The translations under genes were made by a program, and so were the position numbers. This document shows, in pieces, positions 10,501 through 21,129 of a stretch of 64,000 nt of DNA (the first letter of the stretch is position 1; every line of letters begins with the position of its first letter). The notes under the pieces were generated by a model. It was given only the letters and a program-made list of their open reading frames with translations, was not told where the DNA came from and did not search any database. The stretch comes from Euphorbia lathyris (taxonomy: Eukaryota; Streptophyta; Magnoliopsida; Malpighiales; Euphorbiaceae). The stretch is taken from assembly GCF_963576675.1 (NCBI RefSeq), contig NC_088910.1:88108104-88172103 (forward strand), in the 5' to 3' direction.

Positions 10501-13500
10501 CATAGATCACATAGAAAATTGAAGTCATCATAATATGTTGTACTCCCTTTCTAGGTTCAACAACAAATATGAATAGACTTCTTTCAGTCTGTTTCATGAG
10601 TTATATATCACTTCATTGTCCGATCAAATATTTCCTCATAAAAGATGGCTAGAAATCAAGTCATGAAAGTTCTACATCCAACGTCTTCTACCATCTTATC
10701 ATCGCTCTATACAGCATTAGTAGGTTGTGACTTTGCTTTGCTTTACGCATCCCTCTATTGTCAACCTTTATAACCACTAACCCCAACATTGCATCCATAG
10801 TTGTTTGTTAAAACTGGAGCCATAAAGCATCGTGTACATTAGGCTAAGTTTAAAAGGGTTAAACTGTTTGTCAAAAATCTTTAATGCTATCTGGAAACAT
10901 GATTGCAAGAAGGGAGTAAACTGAGGGAGACAATGATTGTGGGGAGAAAGGGAGGTGGGTGGTACTAGTTTTCCTTGGTTTACATTTATATTTTAGATTT
11001 TTACTAGTTAAATATCATTTTAACTTTTTTCAATCAACTCTTATTTTCTCATGTAAAAAGTGAAAGGAATCTCTTCAAGATTCTCTTTCTTCTCAACTTC
11101 CATCATTTTTTACCCTCTCCCATAGATAACCCTTTGAAATCTACCTATTCAAGAAACCATTAAGAAGCAGACTGTCCATATAAAGCTGAAGAACAAGCCA
11201 AGAATAACAAGTTGCATTAAGCTCAATATCAGATGATTTAGACCATGAGACAATACTACGGATGTGAAAATACAGGCTCAAGTTAACAAGTTGAAATAGC
11301 TCCATGTTGCTTCCTGTTATTCCATTCAAAATTTCTTCAGTTAATATGGTGAGCACTCTAGTGATAGCCTGATAGGTCCCATATTAGCCACAACATGGAG
11401 CTACCTAAGGGAAACGGAAACGGGATACGAAACAGAAACTGATACGGATATCGGGAAACAAAACGGATATGGATACCGGGAAACATTATTTCTAAGAAAA
11501 ATTAGCTAGGAAACGGTAATGGAAACGGAAAAGAAACGGATACGAAACGCAGAAACGCTAATGAAGACGAGTTTCCATGCAACATAGGGAGCTACAAACA
11601 AAACGGAAAGCTAAACTTGAAGACATATATATATCCGCAATCATCCAAAAGTGATGCATATAAATGTCTATACAAAAAATAGCAAATACAATGGCTCGGT
11701 ATGCATCAATTTCTAAGTTAGAGATTCGAAGCCAAGTTGTGCATAGACATGCTAGATATTTTTTAGGCCAGTCTGGTCACTGACCCAACGGAAGAATTTC
11801 CCTAGACCCATATACACTGAAGTTGATAGGGAATGTGTTAACGGCAAACTGTTAGACCAATAGTCATATAGGCCTAAAATCTAGAGGGCATACTCAAGGA
11901 AAAGCAACAGGGACAAATGACATCTAATGCTTGAGGCAGTTAATTTTTCTGGGGATTTGAAGTGTAGACAGTTATATATGCTAGCTCGGAAGCTGTCAAA
12001 GGTATTGTGTTTTGGGTTGCTTTTGGTTACTTTTTTTGGGGTATCTCCCTCCTGTTTGGCTGGGTGTTAGGCTCTTCCTTGTCAATAAACTCTTAGTTCT
12101 CTTCTCTACTCTCTGTTAATGTATATTGTTGATAAGTGAATTTGTGTGGCATCTATCTCAAGTGCTTCAACTCAAGGTAACAGTAAAGTCTAAAGATAAA
12201 GAGACTGTAGACCTCTCAATAATAAATAAAAGATGACATACAGTCTACAGAAAATAAAGTTGTTGTCCCCTTTGATAAAATATTCCAAGTAAATGAACAA
12301 GTTCAAAAGCATTATTATAGAAAATAAGTTCATTCAGCATCAATTCAGCCCACAGCTCTAAGGAATTAATTACATTATTGCAAGTGAACTCCAATCGTAT
12401 GGTCACTGCCAATAAATCCACAGAAAACAATAATAGTTACCTTTCAAGATCATGGTCATACAACACAGAATTATCACCACTTGTTCGGTACAAGGGCAGT
12501 CCCAACCTTCCAATCAATGGGGCTAAGGGATTCTCCTTAGAGACTCCATGCAACCTGGAATTAAAAATTAAAATTACTTAGAAAAAAAATGATGAAAAAG
12601 AAGACGGTATTGGCTCATTTCGAAAGACAAGTACTCGAGAAAATATGCTTACCATGACGCACCCAGGTCCACAGGAAAACCAAATGAATAATTAGTGTGA
12701 ACTCGACCACCAAGTCTGTCTCGAGATTCCAACAATACAACCTGACAGAAAAATCAGGTCATTAGGGATCCCATATCAATATTTTAATACCTTATAGAAC
12801 AGTCTCACTTGTATAGTTGGTTTACAAGTAACTTCATTAAGACTGTTGGAGATTAATTTAAAGATGTAGTTGGGCTTTAACTATCAGCTTAATCTTTTAG
12901 TTCAATTGGTTCAATGACATGGTACGAGAGCCTCTTAGACCAAGTGATCGAGGTTTCGATTCCTGACAACGTCATTAGTTCGTGAAATTAAAAACACATG
13001 GTAAGATGAGCATGTGTTGCACACGCTTCAAGTCCAGGAGGCATTCGTGTGTGGCGGTGTGTCAGAGATTAATTTAAAGATGTAGTTGGGCCTTAACTAG
13101 CAGTTTAAGCTTTTAGTTCAAATGGTTCCATGACATAAACAAATTTGTATCATCGATGGTACCTTAAAACTAAGCTTTAAGGACATAAGCATAAATCAAA
13201 ATACTGTATTTGGTTATGTGATTCATATATGTGAAAAGAGAATTGCAATAACCTATAAGCTACACATGGCAGTGCATAGACAGAATTAATATATCAAAAC
13301 AAGATGACGGCATACTCGTATTGTGCCAGAATTTTAATTCGTTAAAACCTGATAAATTTCTGAATTTCTCGTCAACACAAGTTAGCACATTTCAGCGATA
13401 TAATGACACTGCCTCTAAAGCCTATATCACCCTTACCATATAGCTAGCATACCCACAAAACCAGCAGAAGGCATGCCAAAATATATGCCTACTGCTACAT

Positions 13501-14383
13501 ACTAAAGAGCAGAACATATAGGTAGGTTTTCAAGCATTGTACTAGAGCGAGAATTACCATCTGAGATGGATGCATTGCTATGTTTATGTTTTGCTATTCT
13601 TACCTGAAATGAAGCATCATGAAGAGCACGAGCAGCTGCAACTCCCGCCATACCACCACCTATAACAATTACAGTAGGGGAAGCAGCTTGCCTCATGCCA
13701 CTATCTGAAAAACACAGACCTGTGCCAAAAATTTGTACCCGATTCAATATTGGTATCAACCAACCAAGTTTTGCTCAATTCAAAAGAAAAGCTCCATTAT
13801 AATTGAATATGATACTCCTACGCTGCTTATAGGATGCTACTTAGTTAACATAATTCATAAAAGAAAAAACTACTTCAGACTAGTCATTGAAAAGGATTAA
13901 AAAGTAAACAATGAAACAATTAAAGGAACCATCTACTAATTGTATGCATATGAAAACTATTTGTAATGATCCTCTGTTCTATTTTATCCCATGCCCTTGA
14001 CACCAAAAATTTATTTTCCATCTGCCTACGTAGATTTAAATAAATAAAACAAATTCCCAATTAGCTTAGAGGATACTATCTTACACAGATCTAAATTTTA
14101 CTACACAAAATTATCAGCATGTTAAGTGCCAAGTGATGGATTACAGCCTCTACGAATCGAGCCATTTAACAGTCATAAATTAACCTAAATCGCTCAAGAA
14201 TCTCAGACTATAGCTGAAGCCCTTGTTGGAAAAAAAAAAAAAAAAACTAAAGCAACCACCGACACCTCACATTAAGCATCATTAGAAAAAAAAAATTCTT
14301 AAAATAAATAAATAAATACAACAGCGATTATGGATTTTCAACAAACCTCTATTTAATTGTGGACGATTACTCCTGGATTCCAT
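7541..14383 (-). CDS. PAO: Peroxisomal polyamine oxidase (PAO2/PAO3/PAO4 type), ten exons
   Basis: An FAD-dependent amine oxidase that oxidises spermine and spermidine, in this clade by back-conversion toward putrescine with H2O2 release in peroxisomes. Coding exons, minus strand, 5' to 3': 14383-14347, 13719-13604, 12741-12653, 12554-12441, 10351-10264, 10001-9916, 9820-9718, 8640-8543, 8386-7957, 7849-7541. They sum to 1,470 nt, or 489 residues plus TGA, with every junction in frame. That is close to the roughly 490 residues of Arabidopsis PAO2 and PAO3, as I recall them. Visible motifs: FAD-binding [10 protein letters not shown] near residue 30, [12 protein letters not shown] near 55, [12 protein letters not shown] after 210, the active-site Lys region [10 protein letters not shown], the C-terminal FAD motif LFFAGEAT, and a final SRM peroxisomal signal. 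The start is the first ATG of exon 1, and the N-terminus aligns with Arabidopsis PAO2. All introns are GT-AG except intron 5, which is GC-AG. The gene looks intact. Confidence 0.95.
10002..10263 (-). other. GC-AG intron 5 of the polyamine oxidase gene
   Basis: The donor reads GAG|GCAAGT and the acceptor TGCAG|ACAGAG on the minus strand. Using the GC donor keeps the frame (exon 5 ends exactly on a codon) and gives LILKE joined to TEKVRQEH, which matches the family's spacing with no gap. The nearest GT lies 4-5 bases away and would break the frame. Confidence 0.8.
10352..12440 (-). other. Long intron 4 of the polyamine oxidase gene
   Basis: A 2.09-kb intron, the longest in the gene. It contains a stretch built from GGAAACGG-like words (11409-11570) and otherwise AT-rich sequence without supported frames. 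Intron sizes elsewhere in the gene range from 95 to about 1,080 bp, so insertions probably enlarged this one. Confidence 0.7.
11409..11570 (+). repeat. Degenerate GAAACGGATACGG word repeat
   Basis: Variants of GGAAACGG, GATACGGATA and CGGGAAAC recur many times with irregular spacing. A related word cluster (reverse sense, TTTCCGGGCGTTTCCG) occurs at 50235-50290, outside this gene. The origin is unknown; it may be a piece of a transposon family. Confidence 0.55.
12844..13135 (+). mobile_element. Miniature LTR element (TRIM/SMART-like), 292 bp, in PAO intron 2
   Basis: Two 76-bp direct repeats, 12844-12919 and 13060-13135, begin TGT and end ATGACA. They match at 68 of 76 positions by eye. Right after the first repeat is TGGTACGAGAGCC, a near match to the initiator-Met tRNA primer-binding site of plant retrotransposons (TGGTATCAGAGC). 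The 140-bp interior has no frame. This is the layout of the smallest LTR retroelements (TRIM or SMART, about 0.3 kb at the lower limit). The flanking 5-mers (AAGAC and TAAAC) are not identical, so the insertion is old. It lies antisense to the host gene and away from the splice sites. Confidence 0.65.
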
Positions 14384-15037
14384 AATTCAATGATAAAGGA
14401 AAATCAGAGTTACTGTTGATTGATGATGATGAATATGTTGCAGTAGAATCAAAATTACTGAAGGAAAACAAGAATTGAGGAGAATAATGAAGAAAAAATA
14501 TTAACAACTGCGTCAAAAAATGGTTAGAATTCGATGAGAGGAAATAGAAACCCAGTTTTCCCAACCAGTTCATGCAGATTTCTCTTTCCGATTCAATGGG
14601 TTTCCAATTTTAAACCGAAGTTAATGAAATCAGAATTAGAATCGGATAGGAAATCTTGAGAAATAAAAGTGGTGATTATGGAGTAGGATCGAATGACTTT
14701 TCGAAATTTCTAGAAATTATCAGAGTTTTCAGAAAATTAGGTTGAGCTGTAACTTTATTATGGCTATCTAAGCTTTCCATTAGTACAGCTTTTATAGAAT
14801 CCTTGGGGCCTACCATCCTACAAACCATAATGTCGGTACTCGCCCTTGCGTACAAATCTGACTTACTCGCTCCACACATGCGAAACGTGTAGTCCACTTT
14901 TATTTTTTATTTCTTTAACTTGAAAAACAATATCAAACACTTTTTTTTAACAGAAGGTTGTAAACGACCTGCTTTATGTACCAACTCACGTTTCACACCA
15001 CCATGTTGTTTATTACTTAATTTCAATATCGATATTC
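14384..15037 (-). promoter_or_regulatory. PAO: Upstream region of the polyamine oxidase gene
   Basis: The 5' untranslated region and promoter should lie here, since the gene reads leftward from 14383. I see no TATA box or cis-element that I would assert. A minus-strand 73-codon frame at 14676-14897 has no family resemblance. The region ends at the target-site duplication of the LINE, so at most about 650 bp separate the gene from the transposon nest. Confidence 0.4.
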
Positions 15038-15052
15038 AGTACAATAATTTAT
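15038..15052 (+). repeat. LINE target-site duplication, 3' side
   Basis: AGTACAATAATTTAT; pairs with 36576-36590 with one mismatch. Confidence 0.75.
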
Positions 15053-15209
15053 TTTTTTAAGTAGGAGGGGGAAAGAAAAAAAACAAACAAAAAACAACCT
15101 AAAAACATAATCCGGGATTAGCCTAGAAAAACTAACCCCACAACATTATTTAAAAGAAGAGAGGACAGAAATTCAGGAGGTAAATAGAAGATTGAGACTC
15201 CCAACATCC

Positions 15210-16658
15210 TCACATGGCCCTCGCCCGCAAGACGGTCTGCCACCCGATTCTGCTGAAGACATGACAGGAGCTGATGGTATCAAAGGAAGAACAAACCATT
15301 CTGATTCCTTTGATTAAATTCTGGCTTAAACAAATAGCATTATTATCAGATATCATCTTGACAGCTTCGAGGTTGTCAGATTCCACAATCAGCTTCTTCA
15401 AGCCCAGATTCTTAGCAAGCCTGAGTCCAGAAAAGATCCCCCAAAGCTCCACAGAAAATGAAGAACCCATACCCAGATTCTGAGCAACCCCAAACACCCA
15501 AGCTCCACCAGCATCCCTCAGAACCCCTCCAGCAGCAATTTTACCGTCATTCAGACAAGAACCATCAGTATTTAACTTCACCACCCCTTCACCAGGCCTA
15601 CTCCAGCCAAAGAGATGTACAGTCTTCCTCTGGATAGACCTAGCTAAAATATCCTCTTTGAAGCCATCTATAATAATAAAAATCTTTTTAGAGAAGAAAT
15701 CAAACAGATTAGGAATAACAGCAGTTTCTCCTCCAAAAATATCACCATTCCTCCACTTCCAAATCTGGTGACAGACAACCGCAAAGAGGATAGCACCATG
15801 CTCCAACTCGGCCAACAGCTTCCCATTGACACCATCTACAAACCAATCAAGATCAGAGTGAGACAAGAAGGCATACAACAACTGGCTAGGGAGAACTTTC
15901 CTCCACACATCTTTACTCCTCGCACAATCTCTAAGAGCATGACAAATGGTTTCCTCATGCCCTCTGCATCTACTACACGCACCAAACTCCACCAAATGAC
16001 GTCTTTTTCTATCAATATTTGTAAGCAACCTATTTTTGACACCAAGCCACATGAAACTCCTAATACGATACGAAACTTTCAAGGCCCAAATAATCTTCCA
16101 AACATCTGAGTGCGGATTCTCCAAATTTTGATTGAAGGCCTCGAAAGCAGATTTACAAGAATAAGCACCGTTATTTGTCAAGGACCAACAGTGACTATCC
16201 CTATCTTCCTCCTTGCTGCTAATTTTAACTCCACTAATCTTCAAGAGTGTTTCCAGACTGAGGAAAGAGTCGAACCTCGACCAAACCCAATCACCCTCAG
16301 AATCCGCCACATCAGCAATCCTCCAATTACGAATTTCAAGAGGTGGCGGTGAGATACAAACCTCTAATAAAGGTTTATTATCAATCCAGATATCATTCCA
16401 AAAGCTAATAGAATTCCCATTACCCACCGCCTAACTAATCCCAAAGCAAAATTCTGAAAACACAGCACTAAGACCTTTCCATAGAAAAGAACAATTAATA
16501 ACTCTCTCCTTAGGACCCCCAAAAATCCTATCATTTCTATATTTCCCGCACAATGAACGGGCCCAAAGAGAAGACGAAAGTTGCCACATTCTCCACAGAA
16601 GTTTCATTAATAACACTTTATTATTGTCCCTGGCTTGTCTTATCCCCAGGCCTCCCAT
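15210..16658 (-). pseudogene. LINE ORF2 C-terminus: zinc-binding RT region and RNase H
   Basis: One long minus-strand frame with a single TAG at 16431-16433. From N to C it holds NGNSISFWNDIW, the zinc-binding RT-associated segment (FGACSRCRGHEETICHALRD, about 15,900-15,990), and an RNase H domain. The acidic residues sit in LNTDGSC, VELWGIFSG and VESDN. The frame is lost at the far C-terminus, where the sequence after SSCHVF diverges from the sister copy at 63,300-64,000, which continues with EQNKVADRLAAEGHVR. The RNase H would resolve RNA-DNA hybrids during target-primed reverse transcription. It belongs with the RT segment at 16733-17998, with frameshifts between. Confidence 0.85.
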
Positions 16659-16732
16659 ATTTCAAGGTTGACAAACCTCTTTCCAAGGAACAAGGTGAAT
16701 TTTTTTCCCTCCTCTGTGTCCCCCCACAAGAA

Positions 16733-17998
16733 TCAACGATTGATTTTATCAAGATCATTAAGAACAGGCTTCGGCAGCCGACAAGCTTGCATAATATGAT
16801 TAGGAACCGCACTATTGACCGACTGAATCAAAGTAAGACGGCCCGCAAGAGAAAGGGTTTTAGCTTTCCAATTGGCACATTTACTATTAGTTTTGTCGAA
16901 AGCCTCATTAAAGGAAGCTTTAGAAACTCTATCACTATGGAGGGGAATCCCCAGATACTTACCTAAAGACTTAGTCAGAGGAATACCAGAAATTCCACTC
17001 AACCTTTTACAAACTCTTGGATTCATATTTTTATAACACAACATCTGGGATTTTTGGATATTAAGCTTCTGACCAGAAGCAGAGTAGAAACAGTTAAAGA
17101 TATCCATAATCACACCAATTTGCTCCTCATTACCTTCCACAAAGATCATAACATCGTCCGCAAAGAACAAATGAGTTACCGGGGGACAGAATTTATTGAT
17201 GGAAACCGGATGGAAATTCCCATTGTAGACAGCTTCTTGGATAAGGTGAGTCAACCTTTCCATCGCAATAACAAATAAGAAAGGGCTCATAGGGTCCCCT
17301 TGACGGATGCCCCGGGAAGGAGTAAACTCCTCCGACATATCCCCATTAATCAAAACTTGAAAAACAGGAGATGAAATACAAACCTCAATTAATCTCCTCC
17401 AATTATCCGGAATCCCAACTCTCTTCAGACTATCAAGAAGAAAACTCCAGTTAAGACGATCATAAGCTTTTTCCAGATCCAGCTTAAGAGTCACAATACC
17501 CCTCTTTCCTTTTTTGATTTTCATAGAGTGAACCATCTCCTGAGCTATAACCACATTATCCATCATTTGTCTCCCCGGGACAAAACTGCCTTGATTCTGG
17601 CTAATAATATCAGGAAGAATACACCAGAGTCTATTGGCCACAATTTTGGTAATAGCCTTATAAAGCACATTACAAAGACTAATAGGCCTCATTTGTAAGA
17701 AAGAAGACGGCTTCTCCACTTTAGGAATCAGGACCAGAAGAGTTTTATTCACAAGCCTAATATCCTCTGATCCATTAAAAACACCTTTAATAAAACTATA
17801 AATACCTTCCTTCACTGTCTCCCAATGTTTATGATAAAAACTGGCAGGGAAACCATCAACCCCAAGAGCTTTAGTAGCCCCAATACTAAAGATTGCCTGA
17901 TCAATCTCTTTCTGATCGATAGGGTGGAAAGCTTCAAGAACCTTATCAACACACAAAATGGGAAACGTAGTCCTAGAAAGAGCTCTATCCAGATCCAC
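16733..17998 (-). pseudogene. LINE ORF2 reverse transcriptase domain
   Basis: An uninterrupted 421-codon minus-strand frame with the order of motifs of a non-LTR reverse transcriptase: PISLCNVLYKAITKIVANRL, SFVPGRQMMDN, LDLEKAYDRLNW, RGIRQGDPMSPFLF, and the catalytic FADD (17153-17164). These are the thumb-to-palm blocks of plant L1 enzymes, which copy element RNA at nicked genomic DNA. The domain itself is intact. Stops at about 18,023 (TAG) and 18,066 (TGA) cut it off from the endonuclease, and a stop followed by frameshifts near 16,650-16,733 cuts it off from the RNase H. Confidence 0.9.
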
Positions 17999-18208
17999 AA
18001 GGTCCTCTTTGAATAATTCTTTCTAGAAATTAAGGGCCAAGTGACGAATATCTTCATCCTCATAAACTCAATCACCATTCGGATCTTTGATAGCATCAAT
18101 CTGATTCTTCTGCCTTCTAATAACAGCAGAAAGATGGAAATACCTGGTATTGCGATCTCCATCTTTAATCCATGCTTTCCTAGATTTTTGAAACCAAAGT
18201 AATTCTTC

Positions 18209-19230
18209 CTACCGCAGCACAGCTTCCAACTCCTTCTGGAGGGTTCTAAGAAGACCATCCAAACTATGATCATACCTAATCTCCAAAATACGATGGATGC
18301 CTTCAATCTTGCTCAAAATTTTATTCTTCCTTCTAATAATATGACCAAAGATGTTTTTATTCCAGCCCACCACATTATTTCTAAAACCCTCGACAGCTTG
18401 TAAAACATTAGAATGAGGCTTCCAATTATCCTGAACAAAGTTTTTAAACTCAGGGTGAGATTCCCACACCACCTGATACCTAAAAGGTCTATCCCCTCTA
18501 GTACAATGACCTCTCACCAGCTTAACTAAGATAGGACAGTGATCAGAGTGACAGAAAGGAAGATTTAACACATACACTTCAGGAAACCTACTCAGAGCTG
18601 AAATATTAGTGTAAACTTTGTCTAATCTAACAAAAGTACTATTACGTTTCCAAGTAAACTTATGACCAGCGGCACCCAGATCCGAAAGCCCACACAAATC
18701 CATACTCTGTTTATGATTCAGACACTGATTCACATAGTGATTACCACCCCCTTTTTGATCGCTCATAAGAGCAATATCATTAAAATCACCAGTCATAAAC
18801 CAAGCATTCGCCATACTTGTACTCATAGTATATAGAACCTCCCACAGCCGTTTATGATTGGCCAGGATAGGGTCAGCATACAAAAAAGTGATAAATAAAG
18901 GTTTATTACCAGGATAGATAACTTTACTGTGAATAAATTTTTTATCCATACTAACGATATCAAAATGAACACGACCAGGCTTCCAAAAAAGCCAAATCCC
19001 CCCGCCCGGCCAGTAGCCTCCGATCTGACACACTTCCAATTTCTAAACATTTTAACCACCTCATCAGCTTTAGCCCCACTGATCTTAGTTTCCAGTAAAG
19101 CAAAACAAGAAGGGTTAAACTGTTTAATTAAATCTTTTACATGGACACGGGTAGCCTTGCTAGCCGCTCCTCTAACATTCCAAACAAACAAATCCATAAA
19201 AAGGAAGACTACTGACCCTAGGCCCAACAC
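18209..19230 (-). pseudogene. LINE ORF2 endonuclease domain (AP-endonuclease-like)
   Basis: This is the N-terminal half of ORF2. It begins near 19,190 with FVWNVRGAASKATR, the usual start of plant L1 endonucleases, then LLETKISG. A frameshift near 19,030-19,050 moves the frame to 18209-19039. That frame carries MTGDFNDI and HSDHCPIL, which are the catalytic Asp/Asn and His blocks, and KFTWKRN with VRLDKVY. A TAG at 18209-18211 ends it. The domain nicks target DNA to prime reverse transcription. Apart from the frameshift the motifs look well kept, so the element was active not very long before decay. Confidence 0.85.
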
Positions 19231-19231
19231 C

Positions 19232-19676
19232 CTAAACTAGGTACTTATTAGGGGCTCCTAAGAGCCTAGAAGAGGTACCTGCATGCCCCTTTTTTTCCAA
19301 AAACTCCAAAGAGCTTTGGTTATTTTTATGATTACCCTTAGGTTTTTTCATACTCATCTTATTGACGCCCATTGCCTTTGCATTTCTAGGCTCAACATAA
19401 ATTTTAGGGATACTAACCTTTTTGTACTTCTCATTTATTTGGGAGGCTTGAGCCTGGGAACCACCATGGACCTCTTCTTTGGACTCAAAAAGAGGATTAA
19501 CTGCCTCCACATTATTACCCGTCGGCTCAGCAGATTCTAAACCCGGCATGCTCAACTCAAGTTGCTCATTAGAATGGTCAGAGTCTTGTTCATCCTCAAT
19601 AGTTAGAACCCCAAATCTAGACCCTGAACTGACGACCGTAGCATCACCGGTACCTTCTTTCTCCTTTGGGCAGGTC
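19232..19676 (-). pseudogene. LINE ORF1, 3' part (left of the copia insertion)
   Basis: A minus-strand frame that enters from the copia insertion point and runs about 148 codons to a stop at 19232. It carries SRFGVLTIEDEQ, a motif common near the end of plant LINE ORF1 proteins, then a low-complexity Lys/Asn/Gly-rich tail. The ORF1 segment at 35,011-36,504 is its other half: both reach the same CTCTC target site in the same frame. The endonuclease begins only tens of bases downstream, as expected for ORF1-ORF2 order. Confidence 0.75.
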
Positions 19677-19681
19677 CTCTC

Positions 19682-21067
19682 TGTTGAAACACTTTTCCAC
19701 ATGATTTTGATTTGACAAAATTATTTAAGTTAATCCCATGATTAAGATATTCCAACACAATTAAATTTAAGTGCTTTAATTTAATTGTACTAATAAGTTT
19801 GTTCAATGTTGAGTAAGTCAATTAACAAGAACAGGAACTATATATCTATATGAGAAAACAAAGCCAAGTCAGTTGATGAAAGTTACACAGCCGGAGCTGA
19901 GTAGAATGCAACTCAGCTTTGAGAAAAGAAATGTCTTCTTCAGAAAAGCTTGAAGGCGAAGCCGCTGAATCAAGCTGAGTAGTCGTCAGGTCAGCGTCAA
20001 TGATCCATCAACTTGGAAGACAAGGTCTGACAATTTTCTGAAACAATCAGAAGTCTCAAAAATCTGTCTGGAAGACTTTTTCGAGAAAGAGCATGGACCA
20101 TCTGACTTTTACTAGAAGACAAACCTGGCTCCTGATGAAACCAGAAGACAGGATTGGCCTGCAGCACTGAATGCTGACCAAGTGATGACGAATGAAGACC
20201 GTTTCCCCACAACGGCTATGTCGGGATTCAAATCATTGGCGCCCCAAAGATCTCTATAAAAAGACCAATCCATCACTTGAATCAAATAAGACAGACGAGC
20301 AGATCTTCATCAAGTCAAATTATTGAGTGAATACAAATTAGAAGCTCTGTCAAAAAGAAAAAGCAAGTTCTTACACCAACTCCAATCATTGTGTAAGAGT
20401 TTAGAGTGATTTTATTCATCTAAAGTGTTTGTCACTCAGTGAGAACAAATTCTGTATCATTTGTAAAAGGTTAGAAACGAGAGGCTGAGTTCTCGGTTAT
20501 AGTACTCAGCGGTAGAGTGAGGCTGAGTACTCGGTAATAGTACTCAATGGTAGATATAGGATTGAGTAGACGAATAGAGATGGTACTCTTGCATACTCAG
20601 TTGCTATTGTAAACGGTTTGTGCTCTACCTTTAAAGAGCTCAGTAGAGGATTCAAAAAGCTCGGAAGGATTTTCGGGGACTGAACATAGGCGGATAGGCC
20701 GAACCAGGATAAGTACGCTGAGTAATCTCTAACCCTTTATCTTTTGATATATATATATATTGCTTGCTAAATATTACTCAACAAAACAATAACCTGCATA
20801 TGCTGTGATTGAGTAATTTGAAAGCTGAGTAGTGTAACGTGAGTGTTAAGTTGGAAATTTACCTAAGTATTGTTTCCCAAACTTACTATTGAAATATCTC
20901 AAGTCAGCAGCTAACTAAAGCTGTCTCAATTATACTCAGCGGTGTTGACGTAAATACTAAGTTAAAGTCTTAAACATTTAAACAAGTCAACATTACAAGA
21001 AAATTTTTATAATAGTTCCTAACCCCCCCGCCTGGAACTAATACTATCACATTACACGGGACCAATA
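19682..21067 (+). repeat. 5' LTR of the Sirevirus-like element
   Basis: It begins TGTTGAAACACTTTTCCACA and ends ACCAATA; the partner ends ACCAACA, so the terminal CA has become TA here. A TATA box (TATAAAAA, 20255-20262) follows the U3 region. It holds a paired palindromic motif at 20480-20555. Relative to the 3' LTR it has an extra 109 bp (20621-20729). Confidence 0.93.
20480..20555 (+). repeat. Palindromic GCTGAGTACTCGG motif pair in the LTR
   Basis: Two successive units of the form GAGGCTGAGTNCTCGGT, then ATAGTACTCA, then TGG/CGG. Each is nearly self-complementary around AGTACT. The same pair is in the 3' LTR (34519-34594). Palindrome clusters are known from Sirevirus LTRs and are thought to be regulatory; here that is inference. 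Confidence 0.6.
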
Positions 21068-21069
21068 TA

Positions 21070-21082
21070 TGGTATCAGAGCC
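21070..21082 (+). promoter_or_regulatory. Primer-binding site (initiator Met tRNA)
   Basis: TGGTATCAGAGCC starts two bases after the 5' LTR. It is the usual plant copia primer site complementary to the 3' end of initiator-methionine tRNA, where minus-strand DNA synthesis begins. Confidence 0.93.
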
Positions 21083-21129
21083 TAATAGCTCACTAGTCAA
21101 GATAAAACTATCTTGAGCTGATCCCGGTA

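Noticed and set aside
12900..13010. tRNA-like sequence (GGTTTCGATTCC resembles a B box)
   Set aside because: No cloverleaf can be drawn, and the context (two 76-bp direct repeats with a primer-binding site) explains it as an LTR-type element.
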